Positions 34,265 through 47,476 of a DNA stretch of 64,000 nucleotides are shown here, in pieces. The DNA is taken from contig JAIVFI010000034.1 of NCBI GenBank assembly GCA_025558095.1, forward strand, positions 434,001 through 498,000, in the 5' to 3' direction. Source of the DNA: Hyaloraphidium curvatum. Taxonomy: Eukaryota > Monoblepharomycota > Hyaloraphidiomycetes > Hyaloraphidiales > Hyaloraphidiaceae. The position numbers and the translations under genes are program-made. The first letter of the stretch is position 1. Each line of letters begins with the position of its first letter. The notes beneath the pieces were generated by a model. That model saw only the letters and a list, made by a program, of their open reading frames with translations, searched no databases and was not told the DNA's origin.

Positions 34265-34862
34265 ACACCCGGACCGGACTGCCGGAGGTGAGCGTCGGGG
34301 CTGGGCGAGGCGACGGCGGGGTGCAGGGGTGCGACGAGGATTGCAGCTCCCTCTTCCGAACCTGCTGAGGAAAATGCTGCGTTACCGGAATCATTGAACA
34401 TTGTCTGAGCAGCTGCTCTGTGGCGCGGTGGTGTGGTTGCGTTGCCGAATGAGGCGCTGACGTTTTCGCACCTACAGCCGCCGAACCGCTGGATGCTGTT
34501 GCCTGTACTCTGCAGCAGTGACTAGAAGCTAGGGGATCCTCTTACATGCATCATTTGTCTCTTGTCCGTCCCTTCTGTCCTAAACCTCCGATCGGGATTG
34601 AAATCGGGGCTTCGCTTGTGGCGGCGGACCACCGCGGCGCTGACCGCCCGGCGACCCTGCTCCCCGCCGTAACCGCCACCTACTTGTGCCGGCGTCCTCC
34701 TCATCTCCCGCCCGCCTCGCGCGGCGTTCTCGGTCTACCCCAGTCGGCGGGCCGCGCCGCTCCCACCGCGTCCCTCTCAGGTCGCACGCTCCGTGCGACG
34801 TCTCCCCCGTATCCCCGACACCCCGCCCCGCTTGCGCGCGTACACCCCGCCGGCGCGCCGCT
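34265..34862. other. intergenic region, eS12 to CaMK-like kinase
   Basis: About 600 bases holding the eS12 3' UTR and the kinase promoter and 5' UTR, which ends in a pyrimidine-rich stretch. No gene, repeat or RNA element is recognised. Confidence 0.45.
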
Positions 34863-36634
34863 ATGGTGTTCAAGAAGATATTTAACAAGACGCAGGACCC
34901 GGGTGAGCAGAAGCGGAACGAGTACAATGCCACGAAGCTGCTCGGTGGGTCCCACCGTTCCCGCCCCGTCGCCCGGAGCTAACCCCGATTTCCCTGCAGG
35001 GCAAGGTACGGGATTCGGTGTTGTTGTAGCGCATTCTGGAGGGTGGAAGGGCTGAACGGGGTTGGCTTGCCGTCAGGTGCCCAGGGGACGGTCAAGCTCG
35101 CGACGCACGTGCCCACGGGGAAGCAGGTCGCCCTGAAGACCATAAAGAAGCAGACCGGTGGGGCACATCGCTCATTTCGGGCACGGAGCGCGGGCTGAGA
35201 GGCGACCGGACGGGCGGCAGGGATCATGACGGCGGCCAAGAAGAACGAGAACGCGGACATTGCCCGCGAGGTCAAGACCGAGGTCGACATCATGATGCGG
35301 CTCAACCACCCGCACATCATCAAGCTGCTGGACCACTTCGAGGTCTGGCGGCCTCCTTGCGGGCGGCGGGCCGGGGCTGAAACCTTGCGGCAGACGAAGG
35401 ACAAGCACTACATGGTCTCGGAGCTGGCCACGGGCGGCGACCTGTTCGACCGGATCATGGCTAAGGGGTCCTTCAACGAGCGTGACGCGGCGATTGCCGT
35501 CGCCACGGTGACCAATGCGGTCATGTATCTTCACGGTGGGCCCTGCGGACGTTCGGGGTCGGGCCTCTCTGACGCGGCCCAGACCACGACGTGTGCCACC
35601 GCGACCTGAAGCCGCCGAACCTGCTTTTCAAGGACACGACACCCGAGAGCCCGCTCGTGCTGGTGGATTTCGGGGTGGCGAGAATGGTCGGGGCGGGGGA
35701 GCTGATGCAGACTATCACGGGGACGCCGTACTTTATTGGTAGGCGGCAATTAAGCGATCGGGTCGCCCACAACTGATCCATCCACCTTGGCGTGTGCCCA
35801 CAGCACCTGAAATCCTGCGACAGAACGGGTACACGAAGCAGGTGGACCTCTGGAGCTTGGGCTGCATCACGTACACTATTTTGGCGGGCTACAGCCCGTT
35901 CCAGGAGGCCCAGGACCAACAGGAGCTATGTGGGACCCGCCCAGCTGCGTGTTCGGTGCGCCTGGGCAGCTTCTGATCTCGCCCTCTTCCCAGTCACGCG
36001 GATCCTTAAGTGCGACTACAACTACTCGGGCCCCGAATGGGCGAACGTCAGCACGGAGGCAAAGCAGTTCATCAAGGAGCTTCTGACCGTGAACCCCGCC
36101 AAGCGCCTGACCGCCAAGGCGGCCATGGAGCATCCTTGGTTCAAGAAGTACGTCCCGGCGGCATACCTACAGCTCTTGAAGGAGCTCAACCGGGAGGCCG
36201 ACCCGGCGTTCTACAAACTGGACACGAACGAGGCGCTGGAGCGGCGCGCGCCGACGCTGGCGCGGCTCAAGGGCAAAGTGCCCGGTGCGCTGCAGGTTGC
36301 GGAGGAGATGGTCGCCCCTGAGGAGCAGGCGGTGCCGTTGCCGAACCTGCTGGACAACATCGCCAAGCGACGCTTCAAAAAGGCCGTCAACGCGGTCAAG
36401 ATGATGCGCGCGATGACGGGGGCGGCGGGGGCGCGTTCGCTGACTTCGGTGACGACGGCCGACTCGTTGAATTCGGACATCTCCGGCACGACCACGGCAG
36501 AGGGCATGCCAATGCCGTCAACCGAGGCGCTGGAGCAGGCTGACAATATGGACTCGCTCACATCGCACGATATGCAGACGCAGGAGCTGAAGGAACTCCA
36601 GGAGAAGGTTGCACATGTGGTTCTTTCCGGTTAG
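34863..36634 (+). CDS. calcium/calmodulin-dependent-type protein kinase
   Basis: Eight exons (34863-34944, 35001-35006, 35077-35157, 35221-35342, 35394-35535, 35583-35738, 35804-35929, 35994-36634) encode 451 aa. The kinase has glycine loop [11 protein letters not shown] (28-38), ATP lysine K50, [12 protein letters not shown] in [12 protein letters not shown], and [14 protein letters not shown]. After the kinase domain, [18 protein letters not shown] resembles the autoinhibitory/calmodulin-binding helix of CaMKs. Exon 2 is just six nucleotides, and its GG-CAA-G completes the glycine loop. Without it the loop would lose two residues. Four of the seven introns occur inside conserved motifs, which makes the model firm. 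Confidence 0.87.
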
Positions 36635-36970
36635 TCATTCGCTCGCGCTTTGAAGTGTTGTGCTGACGTCGGCGGCCAAAGAACCGACAGAGGGGCCGAA
36701 GGAGTGATTGGATTGTGGAGTATTGCTCATGCCGTGGAGTGCTTGCTAGACAATGTAATCTCTGTCGCCAAGGGTGTTTCCATCCGTGTTGTTGCGCCCC
36801 CCTTTGGGTTGTCCCTGACTGTATCCCTTGGCCGGAACAATGCTACCAGCCGACACGGAGCCCCCGGATTATTTGATTCGAGACCCCTTTCAGCTTCCGC
36901 ACGCTTTGAACTTACTCTTCCGGACCGTCGATCCCGGAGTCCGGAGGGGTTACACCTCGTCGCTGCGCAA
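36635..36970. other. convergent intergenic stretch
   Basis: About 340 bases between two stop codons facing each other. It should contain both 3' UTRs. No gene or structured element is recognised. Confidence 0.45.
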
Positions 36971-39900
36971 TCACAACCATTGGTCGGCGATGCCAAACCC
37001 CTCGACGGCCCCTCTTAGCGCCCTCGACAGCCCCTGCGTTCCGAAGTTCGCCCCGTACGCCTCGAACTGCTCGAGCACATCCGCCAACTCCGTGCACCCC
37101 GTCGTCAGCATGCTGCGGACATGCATCAGCATCCTAAGTACGTTGGTGTCCGCCAGCCTCCTCCTCTGCACGTCGCGCTGCCGCCGCCGCTCCAGCAGCT
37201 CCTCGAACGGCATCCCCGACGCCGTGTCATCCGCGTCCTCGACCGCCTGCTGCGCCTCAAGCTTCCACTGGGGTTCGGAGATCGCCGACAGGGTGCCCGA
37301 GTCGTAATGGCCGCAGAACTCAGCATAAGTGTTGGCGGTGTCTAGCAACTTAAAGAGGTCCTTGCGCACGTTGGAGGCCCTGGAACTCATCAGGCAACGG
37401 TAGGAGATGGTCGAGAGGGCTTTGGCGTGCTGTGCTGCGAGGTCCTCGGGTGGATCCGGCAAACGGAGAACCGCACGGATCTCATCAAGCTGGGGAGCGA
37501 TCACCTGTGTGCCATCGCGTCAGCCGAATCGCACGCGACTTTGGCCCCGCCAAAGTACCCACCGTGCCCAGGAAATGCCCGCACATTGCGCCCGTCACCG
37601 CTAGCAGCGCCTGCCGTACGCACGCCCTCAGCCTCCGCACCACCTGGCCCGACGAGGAGCTCGCATCGCCCGCCTCGCGGAGCCGAAGCCACCCGGCGTC
37701 GAGGGCGAGCCGGTGTGCGCACGCCATCTGCATCACGAAGCTGCCCACGCGCCGCCAATCTCCTCCTTCGGAGCGAAGCGCGGCGCCCACTGCCGCGGAA
37801 GCGCGGAACTCGGGGTACACGCCGTCCCATGCGCCGGTGCCCGTGGCGTCCGAAGGCGTCATCCGCATGCGCACGCTGACGGGGCCCGGAGGGAGGTATG
37901 CGGCCAGCACGCGGTTCAGGTGGGCTTCGGAGCGCCATGCGGCGGGGTCACGGTCGCCGGCGGCGTCGAGGAGGGCGGAGCGCCATGCGGGGTCGGCGGC
38001 AAGGCCGACGGACCAGAAGAGCTCGAGCGCGGCGGGCGCCCCTTCGGCCTGGAGGACCGACCAGAGCTCGCGACGGGTCGAGAGCGCGGGTGCACCAGCA
38101 TGCAGGCGGATGTGCGCGGCGAGCGCGCGGGAATAGGGTCCGGGTCCAGGTGCGGGGAGTTGGGGCGGGATGCGGAAGGAGGCGGGAGGCTTGCCGAGGG
38201 CGCGGAGGAGCTGCGCCGAGCTGCCAGCAGAAAGCAGCTCCTCGAGCTGATCCGCAGGGAGGAAAGTCGGAACCAGCGGTGCATCGAGGATGTAGGTGAA
38301 GCCTGTCGGAGCCAGCGGATCTGGGTCACGGCTGATGGCTGTTGTCAAAGTCCGGTCGCAGCCTCGCCGAACGATCCGCAGCTCACCGGACGAAGTAGCC
38401 GCCCTCGAAATCGGCGCCAGACAGCCATCCCGAAAGCCACTCGATCGTTGGTCCCGCAGCCTCCACGAAAAGCTCATGCCATGCCTCTTCAGTCCTCGCA
38501 GGCCAGGAAAGCCTGTTGTCCTCGATTCCCCTGAAAAGCGCCGCGAGGAGTGACGCAGCCTGCTTCGCGGGATCGCCGTGCTGCGCATCGTCGAGCAGGT
38601 CCAACAGAGGCCGGAGGGTACGAAAGGGGGCCAGACGCGGGCGCAGGTCGGCGAGCAGGCCTAGCAACGTGGGTACCTCTTCGGGGTGCTTGCGGAAGCG
38701 CAGGTCCAGCTCGGCCAGGCGAAGGTCCGAAGCAGAGATGAGCGAGGCGAGAGCAGAGAGGAAGGCGTGCACCGTCGGGGACGAGCGGCGGGCGTATGCC
38801 GGACTAGAGAGCCTAGAAGAGCGGGCACGAACCATCAGAACCAAGCAATATCCGAGGCGCCGCTACGCCAACCTCGAGGTCCAGCTTCGCACCAGCCGCA
38901 CTGCCGCGAGGTCCTCGCCAATCTCGTGCAGGCAGTTGTTGACCGCGGCCTCGGAAAGGTCCAGCAGCGCCGCGTCCCTGCACACCAGCGGTGCGTCCCC
39001 CGGTTCGGCGTCCGGCCCGGGATCCGGAAACAGCCACGAGCTCCCCGCGGGGCCGAGGGCAAAGAGGACCTGCGAGACCAGCATTGGCGGCGGGAGGAAG
39101 CGGCGGAAGGGGCGGGAGCCGTGCAAGGTGTGCACGAGGCGTGCAAGGGCCGGGGCCAGGGAGAGCGGATCTGCAGGACGGTACATGGCGTCTGACGTTC
39201 CGCCGAAAGGTAAGCAAAGCGAGGCAATGGAAGCGAGAAAGCATGGGAACGCACCCGAGACGTCACGGATCCAGCTGTCGCTCCACGGCTTGCCCTCGTT
39301 CCACCTCCTAAGCCAGCCCTGCGCCCTGGCCCGTTCGGCCTCTGCGGCCGCCTCAATGTCCTCGCCAATCTGCGTATCATCGTCGCGGAACAGCGCCTGC
39401 AGGTCCGGGGTGTCCTCGACCGGCACCATTGGGAAGGCCGACGAGGCGTGCCCCGAGAGGTCGGGCAGCTCCCAGGCGGCCGACGGGAACGACGCGCCCT
39501 CTGGCGGGCCAAAATCGGGCACCTTAATGCCGTCGCTGTCGTCTGCTGGGTCCACGTCCGGGGCCAGCCTCAGCAACATGTCGTCGGCGGCCATTGTTTC
39601 GGGGCCACGTGGCAGCGAGCGTGCGAGCGCGTCCAGCCTCTCGGCAGCGGCTACCCGGCCCCAAATGCGCAGACGGTCCGCACGGGCGGCGAGCTCGGCG
39701 AGTGGGGCGGCTTTGCCCTCCGAGGCGGCCCCGCCGGCCCCAGTGTCCGCGCCCTTTCGCGCTCTGAGGTCCCCCGACCCGCCCAGCCCGCCGACCGCCG
39801 ACTTCTCCGGCCTGTCGGTGACCAAGCTAATGTTTCCCAGCACGGCGGCCAGCGCCGTAACGTCCGACGCGTCGGTCGACCGCGACGCGCCGCTGTGCGC

Positions 39901-40002
39901 AGTGGTCGGGCTCGGCGTCGCGGGGGACAAAGCGGGCTCCGCCGGCGGCAAGCCGCGCAGCAGGGTGTCGGCAGAAGCGCCGACGCCGTCGGCAGACAGC
40001 AT
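36971..40002 (-). CDS. gamma-tubulin complex component (GCP/Spc97-Spc98 family)
   Basis: Five exons (39255-40002, 38873-39191, 38387-38812, 37563-38331, 36971-37504) encode 931 aa. GCPs form the ring that nucleates microtubules at the spindle pole or basal body. The GRIP1-like region includes VQ-type SSPAYARRSSPTVHAFLSAL and WLSGADFEGGYFVR. The GRIP2-like C-terminus has FLGTVIAPQLDEIRAVL, AAQHAKALSTISYRCLMSS and LFKLLDTANTYAEFC, matching the family pattern of an aHe.yL..i...CLl helix pair. The divergence and spacing suggest a GCP5/GCP6-like member rather than GCP2/3. The N-terminal 300 residues are poorly conserved. The family call rests on pattern recognition, not alignment. Confidence 0.7.
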
Positions 40003-40122
40003 GGCGCCGAACTGGTCCTACCGGGGCGCCCGAATTTCAAACAGAAACGCGGAATGACTTGACTTCGGGGGGCAACTCCTCACCCATGCATCATTTTAGA
40101 TCACTGGAAAAAAAGCCGATGT

Positions 40123-40817
40123 CTACATCCTAGCGCGCACAGGGTCCACGCTATTCCCTCTTTGCGCCCGTCTGGTGATCGGCTTGGCCGGAACGCCGAC
40201 CCAAGTCTGCCCGGGCTCCGTGATGTCCTTGTGCACCACCGCATTCATCCCGAGCGTCGTCCTTTCCGCGACCGACACGTGGTCCGCCACGCACGAACCC
40301 ATGGCGAGCGCCGATCCCGATCCGATCTTTGCGTATCCGCCGAGGTTGACAGCGGCGTTCAGGTTCACGAAGTCGCCCAACTCAGCGTCGTGCGAGAGCA
40401 GGGAGTTGTACCCGAGGATGCAGAAGCGCCCGACGCGCGCGTGGGAGCTGACTATCGCGCCGAAAATGTAGCAGCCCTCGCCAATCTCGGCCAGGTCGGA
40501 TACGTAGCCCGCGCCGACGACCGAGGGGAACTCGGCACCGGGGAAAGCCGTCCGCGCCTCCTCGGCTAGCCGGGCACGCAGGGCCGGGCTGCCGACGCAA
40601 ACGTAACATGAGACTTTGCCCTTGCCGGCGGCCCACGCCAGCGCCTCGACCGCCGAGCGGAGCAGAGGCAGGCCGCTCAGGGCCGGATGCACGGACTCGC
40701 CGTCGTCCCACACGGCCACCGGCTCCCTGCGTGGGTGCGCCGCGCCTTGTCCCACACGGCGTTTGCATGGCCGCCGCCGCCGCGGAGGATGACGCAGCGA
40801 GAAGGGGCGGATCCCAT
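40123..40817 (-). CDS. NeuD/PglD-like sugar O/N-acyltransferase (left-handed beta-helix)
   Basis: The N-terminus CVILRGGGGHANAV is the NeuD/PglD nucleotide-sugar-binding start. EPVAVWDDGES and the hexapeptide-repeat helix follow (YVSDLAEIGEGCYIFGAIVS, RVGRFCILGYNSLLSHDAEL), ending in the conserved VGVPAKPI. The catalytic-type His is in LLSHDAELGDFVNLN. These enzymes acetylate sugars such as sialic acid or bacillosamine precursors and are mainly bacterial. The two halves lie in different frames. They join as 40756-40817 plus 40123-40726 (221 aa) only if a 29-nt GT-AG segment is removed, which would be an extremely short intron. The alternative is an indel or frameshift. Confidence 0.72.
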
Positions 40818-41058
40818 CAGCTGTTTTGCGGGATGGGACGCAATCGGGACGCGATCCGCTTATTGGCTGCGCTCGTCCCTCACGGAATCCGCGCGGCCGA
40901 AGATCCTAAGGTGACAAGCAGCCGATTGATTTGATGGCTCTCCGGCAATCCAGCCCGAGCTCATATAAGAGCGCGCTCGACTTGCGATCTATCCTCACAC
41001 AGCCAATACATATTCGTTCTCGACGTCGAATAAGACACATCCATCGCCGGCGACGTAA

Positions 41059-43029
41059 TTACACCTTGAGAACCTCCGTGGTTCCAACGCTGCCCTTGAG
41101 GGCCCCTTCCCCGGCCGCCTTCATTTCGAGCTCGTGCAGCTCCTCATCACTGATAAGCTTCTTGATCCCGGTCCAGTTCCTGCTTGCGGATGCGAACCAC
41201 CATCCGATGACGAAGATCAGCGACGCTCCGAAGACGACGGGGGCATAGTTGAGGTTGAGGGCGTCGACCGGCATGGCTTGCGGCAGGCACAGAACGATGG
41301 TGATGAAGGGCACAAAGAGCGACGCGACCGCGGCGGCGATCATCGAGTAGCCGCCCAAGTTGAATCTGCCGGGCTTGAAGGTCTCGCGCCCGTGGGGGGT
41401 GAGCCGCATCATGCAGGGAATGCCGTAGGAGATGACGGATCCGATCGTGGAGATCGAGGTCAGGGCCGGGAAAGCAACGTCCGAGAAGGATGCCAGACCG
41501 AGGACAACCACAATAAGGGTGCAGATCAAGATCGCGCGCACGGGGGTGCCAAATTTAGGGTCGATGACATGCCAGATGTCCGATTTGGGCAGCGCATGGT
41601 CCCGAGCGAGGGCGAAGAACATCCGCGACGAAGTAAGCATCGTCGTGGAGTTGGAAACCGAAAAGCACACGAGGCAGATGCTGAGGAAAGTCGACACGAT
41701 CGCGGCGCTGTCCGGAAAGCACTGCTGCAGCAGCGTGAGGATCGGGTCGTCCGACTCGCGGATGGCGTCAATGTCCTGGATGCTGAGGTAGAGGCAGAAG
41801 TACAGGATGTACCCGCTGATTAATCCCCACACGGTCGTGATGATGATACCGTAGGACGCGGCGCGGTCGGAACCATGGCTCTCTTCCGAGACGTGAGACG
41901 AGGCATCAAGGCCGCTGGATGAGGAGACGTTGATTAAACGGTGAACAGCGACCGAAGCACGAAAATTGACCAACATGAAGTTCCATGTAGCGGGCAGCAT
42001 GGCGATCAGGTACACCACCCCCGCCGAGCCCGCCTCAGTCCAGCCGGTGCCATCATAGAATTCGGTAAACATCACACTAGTGGGGAAAAGGTTCCCCCCA
42101 GTGGACACAGGGAGCCAGATGATGAACATCAGCCATCCGATGATCACGAGATAGGAGATCCAAGTCGAGACGATCGGCAGAACCGTCTTCCCGAAGATGT
42201 TGAGGATAGTACAGAAGGCGACGAAGATCAGGTAGAATCCATAGAGCACTCCGGAGCTGGCCTCGAATTCCGGGTTGTTCTCCGTGATAACCGAGGCGAG
42301 GAAGGAGGCCGTGCCCGCGCAGCCGGCAGCGACGGCCGCAAGGTTGCCTAAAGGGTGGCAGAGAGGTGGAGGTCGTTCGACCGTCAGCGACGCCAGGCAA
42401 AAGCGGCCCGAATACACTCGCCTATTAGGTTCATCCAAGCGCATAGCCAGGCGGCGAAGGGGCCGTACTTCTCGCCTCCGAGGATGAACGAGAACATATA
42501 GAGGCTTCCCATGACGGGCATGGCACTGCAGAGCTCCGACAGAGAAAGGGCCAGGTTGAGCATGCAGAAGGAAACTATCCACCAGACGATGTTGAGCGTG
42601 TAGAATCCACCGGTGGCCACGACGTAGCCGAACAGCGGGATGTTGAGCAGCACGCAGACCTGAAAGATCGGAAGGGTCGTGGTTCAAGCCGCAGCAGAAA
42701 GAGGCCGGGCCCAAACTCACGTTGGAGATGTTGACCATGATCGTAGTGAAGATATTGAACTGCCTGGGAGTCTCCTGTTTGTACTAGGGCCGTGGAAGCG
42801 GATCAGTTCTCGATCAGGAGATAAAGGCCGGCTGCCTCACCCCTTGGCGGGCGAGCAGGAGCTCGTCAGCGGGAGAGCCTTCGGTCTCTGGCAGGCCCAG
42901 GACGGTCGTGAAGAACTTCTTGACGCCGCCTTTCGCTGCGGGGGGTGGCGGCGCAGGGGCAGCTGCCATGTTCGAAGTGGCTGGGGCCTCAACGCTCGAA
43001 GCGGCGTTCGTCGGCGGGGCGTCCGCCAT
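41059..43029 (-). CDS. amino-acid/GABA permease, APC superfamily
   Basis: Five exons (42841-43029, 42721-42774, 42422-42659, 41975-42347, 41059-41914) encode 569 aa with about 12 hydrophobic helices. Conserved points are RQFNIFTTIMVNISNV at the start of helix 1, ELCSAMPVMGSLYMF, WMNLIGNLAAVAAG, and WNFIGLDASSHVSEES (the classic fungal permease motif). The latter two are formed only after splicing. SRMFFALARDHALP follows in the C-terminal half. Such permeases import amino acids, GABA or choline at the plasma membrane. The third intron uses a GC donor. The 60-nt fourth intron is in frame and could be missed by automated prediction. Confidence 0.88.
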
Positions 43030-43314
43030 GGCGATGGAGCCGGACTGCGTTTGGAGTACGAAGGCGAGCCCGGATACGGAGCGGCACCGGTCGCCGCCGC
43101 AGGAGAAATGAGTGAGTTGGTCCCCTCCGGGCGGGTTCAGGCGCGCCTGACCCGCAAAAACGTCCGCTGCTGCGCCTCACGCTCCAAACTCTTCACATGT
43201 GAGAGCGTGGACAGCAATCGCCCTTTCAAAAGCAAGGCCATCACATATCTACGAGCGTGCGGCAGCACTGAGATCCACTTCAGGCAGCGTGGAGGTATGG
43301 GTGGATCCGGTTAT

Positions 43315-44430
43315 CTATGAGACGTACAATCGAGCGATCGTATCTCGCGGAGTCTTCTCGAGCACCTCGGTGCTGTCCGTCACGCAGTCTATGCTGCCGA
43401 TCAGGCCCCGATCGCACAGTTTCCGGAGCCCCTCGTTGCGGATCTCGGCCACCAGCGCCTGCGCGAACCTCTCACCGTGAATCACCGTAAACGGCCGATT
43501 CCAGAACTTTGTCTGCTCCGTCGGCAGCGTCCCGTGCGTCAGACCCAGCTGAGCATGCTTGCGGGCAAGGTACGCGTAGACGAACCCCAGCGTCCGGTCC
43601 CGCTCCTGCCACGTCCGTGCGGCCATCACCGCCTCCAGCAAGGGCCCAAGCTCCTTGGAACCATCGAGCTGCGCGAACGCTGTGCCGAACCACTTAGCGT
43701 ACGGCGCGTACCGGCGTTCTTGCAGGAACCGCAGCTTCATGGCCGCCGAGACCAGCCTGGCCGCGATCAGGGCCGACCCCAGCTCGTCCGCAGCTGAGCC
43801 TGCGCGGCCCATCAGGTGCTCCTCCTGCCCAATTGAAGTCCAGACGCCTGCCATGGAGAAAAGCCAGGGGTCTCTCGGGTAATACCTGAACTGCTCGAGG
43901 GTGGGGGCGAGTCCGATACCGTCGTGGTAGATTGTGCCTTCCACCAGCGTCCGGAGCTTCTGCTGCGGAAAAGAAAGCCATTGCGCGGCCGATATCTCGG
44001 CATCGGGGGGTGATCCGATGTCGAACCCCAGATAGTCTAAGACGAAGTCACGCAAAACAAACAGCTCGACCCGGTGATCGATCGGCCCCTCGCTAGTCTC
44101 CTGGAGCATTCTGGTGCCGGGATCCTCGTCCGTCGGCTGCGCGAACCCGGTCGGGTAGCCTCCGAACGTCCGAGGCAGCTTCCAACGGAATGACTCGGTC
44201 AAGGCGTCCCCATGCGCAGCCAAGTCATCCGCGGACAGAAAAAGCATGGCGCGCGGGCCCCAATGATGGTCGGAGCTCATCGCGGTGTCGAAGCCGAGGA
44301 CTTCGGAGCCAGGGCCGATGAGGGCAGCCGAGTGTTCGACGTTGGGAAAGTCCGCGTCCAGCACCGGCCGGACGGCCTGCCAGTAGAAATCGCGGCAAAG
44401 ATCGATTCCGCGGACAAACTTCGACGTCAT
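43315..44430 (-). CDS. DUF4037 (nucleotidyltransferase-like) protein
   Basis: A single exon encodes 371 aa. The segment GSEVLGFDTAMSSDHHWGPR (about residues 40-59) is the signature of DUF4037 proteins, a family seen mostly in Actinobacteria and some fungi that carries a nucleotidyltransferase-like fold. The function of the family is not established. Additional conserved-looking parts are YPRDPWLFSMAGVW, IGQEEHLMGRAG and FWNRPFTVIHGERF. It has no introns while most neighbours do, consistent with a later acquisition. Its start is 96 bp from, and facing away from, a Gfo/Idh/MocA oxidoreductase. Confidence 0.8.
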   Translation of the reverse strand: MTSKFVRGIDLCRDFYWQAVRPVLDADFPNVEHSAALIGPGSEVLGFDTAMSSDHHWGPRAMLFLSADDLAAHGDALTESFRWKLPRTFGGYPTGFAQPTDEDPGTRMLQETSEGPIDHRVELFVLRDFVLDYLGFDIGSPPDAEISAAQWLSFPQQKLRTLVEGTIYHDGIGLAPTLEQFRYYPRDPWLFSMAGVWTSIGQEEHLMGRAGSAADELGSALIAARLVSAAMKLRFLQERRYAPYAKWFGTAFAQLDGSKELGPLLEAVMAARTWQERDRTLGFVYAYLARKHAQLGLTHGTLPTEQTKFWNRPFTVIHGERFAQALVAEIRNEGLRKLCDRGLIGSIDCVTDSTEVLEKTPRDTIARLYVS

Positions 44431-44526
44431 TTCGGGAGTGCGCGGCCGAATGCCTCCGGGGAATCAAGACGCGATCAGACCGCGCTCCAGCGTCTCCCAC
44501 TCGCGCGCACATTGCGCCAAGAAGCA
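44431..44526. promoter_or_regulatory. divergent promoter, DUF4037 / Gfo-Idh-MocA
   Basis: A 96-bp gap between two start codons facing apart. It is the only place for both promoters unless they lie inside the other coding region. Confidence 0.5.
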
Positions 44527-45730
44527 ATGGAGCCGGTCGGCATCGGCTACATCGGAGCCGGCACTTTCGCGCTCTACAACCATCTCCCGCCCTTGATCGA
44601 GAACCGCAGCACCGCGGTGCTGGCCGGCGTATGGTCGCGCAGCGAGAAAAGCGCGTCAACCCTGGCCGCCAAGTACCTCTCCGCGACCGGGACGCAGGCA
44701 CCGGTGCATTACGGACCCGATGGGCTTGACAAGCTGCTGGCAGACCCCAAGGTTGAGGGCGTTCTAGTGTCGACAAGCATTTCGAGCATGCCAGAGATGA
44801 TCCGTCGCGCGTGGAAGGCGGGGAAGCACGTGCTGTCGGAGAAACCGGCGGCGCCGGACGTTGCGGCGGGTCTGGCCCTCCTGGCCGAGTACGAGAAGGA
44901 GTACAGGCCGAAGGGGATCGTGTGGCAGGTCGCTGAGGTGAGATCTCCACGGAAAGGCGATCGGCATGTTCGAAGAGTTGACGGACCCGCGGCCGACCAG
45001 AACTATCGTGCCGATCCGGGGGTCCGGCTCGCTGCCAGCGAGGCCCGAAAGCTCGGCAAGCTCCGCTTCTTCGATATGCGGATCGGCCTGAGCGTGCCTT
45101 CGGTCCCGGATTGGAGGGCGACACCGGACTACCAAGGAGGGCTGGTCCTTGACGCAGGTAGGTCTTTTCGTTCCGATCGCGTCTTCCTAGCGCTCGGCTT
45201 ATCTTTGGCTAGGCGTTCATTTCGCGGCCCTCGCGCGTGCCCTTGCGGGGACCGAGCCCGCCACCGTTTCGGCCTTTTCCAGCGCCAGCAATCCGAAGCT
45301 GCCGCCTCTGGACTCCGTCGTTGCGGCCGTGCGCACGGCCGACGGCGGACACGGCGTCGTGAACATCACCGTCTCGTCGCCCGTCCTCCTGCCCGTCATC
45401 GCGACGGCCGTCTTCGAGCGCGGCGCGGTCAAGATCGAGGCTGCCAGCGGCGGCTTCAAGGTCACCACGACCGAGGCGCAGACCAAGGGCCGGCCAAAGG
45501 TGTCAGAGCAGACGGTCAAGTCTGGCGCTGGGGCGCAGGGCGGCGTACGTGAGGAACTCCTTGGGTTCTGCGAGGCGGTGAGGGGCCGGCCGCCGACCGA
45601 TTACGACAACTCGGCGTGGCAGGGCGTCGCGGACGTGGCGCTGATCGAAGCCATGCTGCGATCGGCCGAGGCGGGCGGCAAGCCGGTGGAGGTGGCGAGG
45701 ATCGCGGCCGGCAAGGGAGCCAGGCTGTAG
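44527..45730 (+). CDS. Gfo/Idh/MocA-family NAD(P)-dependent oxidoreductase
   Basis: Exons 44527-44937, 45001-45157 and 45213-45730 encode 361 aa. The N-terminal Rossmann fold starts IGYIGAGTFALYNHLPPL, and the family motif EKP is intact in AGKHVLSEKPAAPD. The C-terminal alpha/beta domain has GGLVLDAGVHFAALARAL, where the metal- or substrate-side D and H correspond to the Dxx(x)H motif and are joined across an intron. These enzymes oxidise or reduce sugars, inositols and dihydrodiols. The specific substrate cannot be inferred. Confidence 0.9.

Positions 45731-47476
<1,746 letters not shown>

Noticed and set aside
38516-40057. 513-aa plus-strand frame
   Set aside because: Antisense to the GCP gene, which has family motifs and consistent introns.
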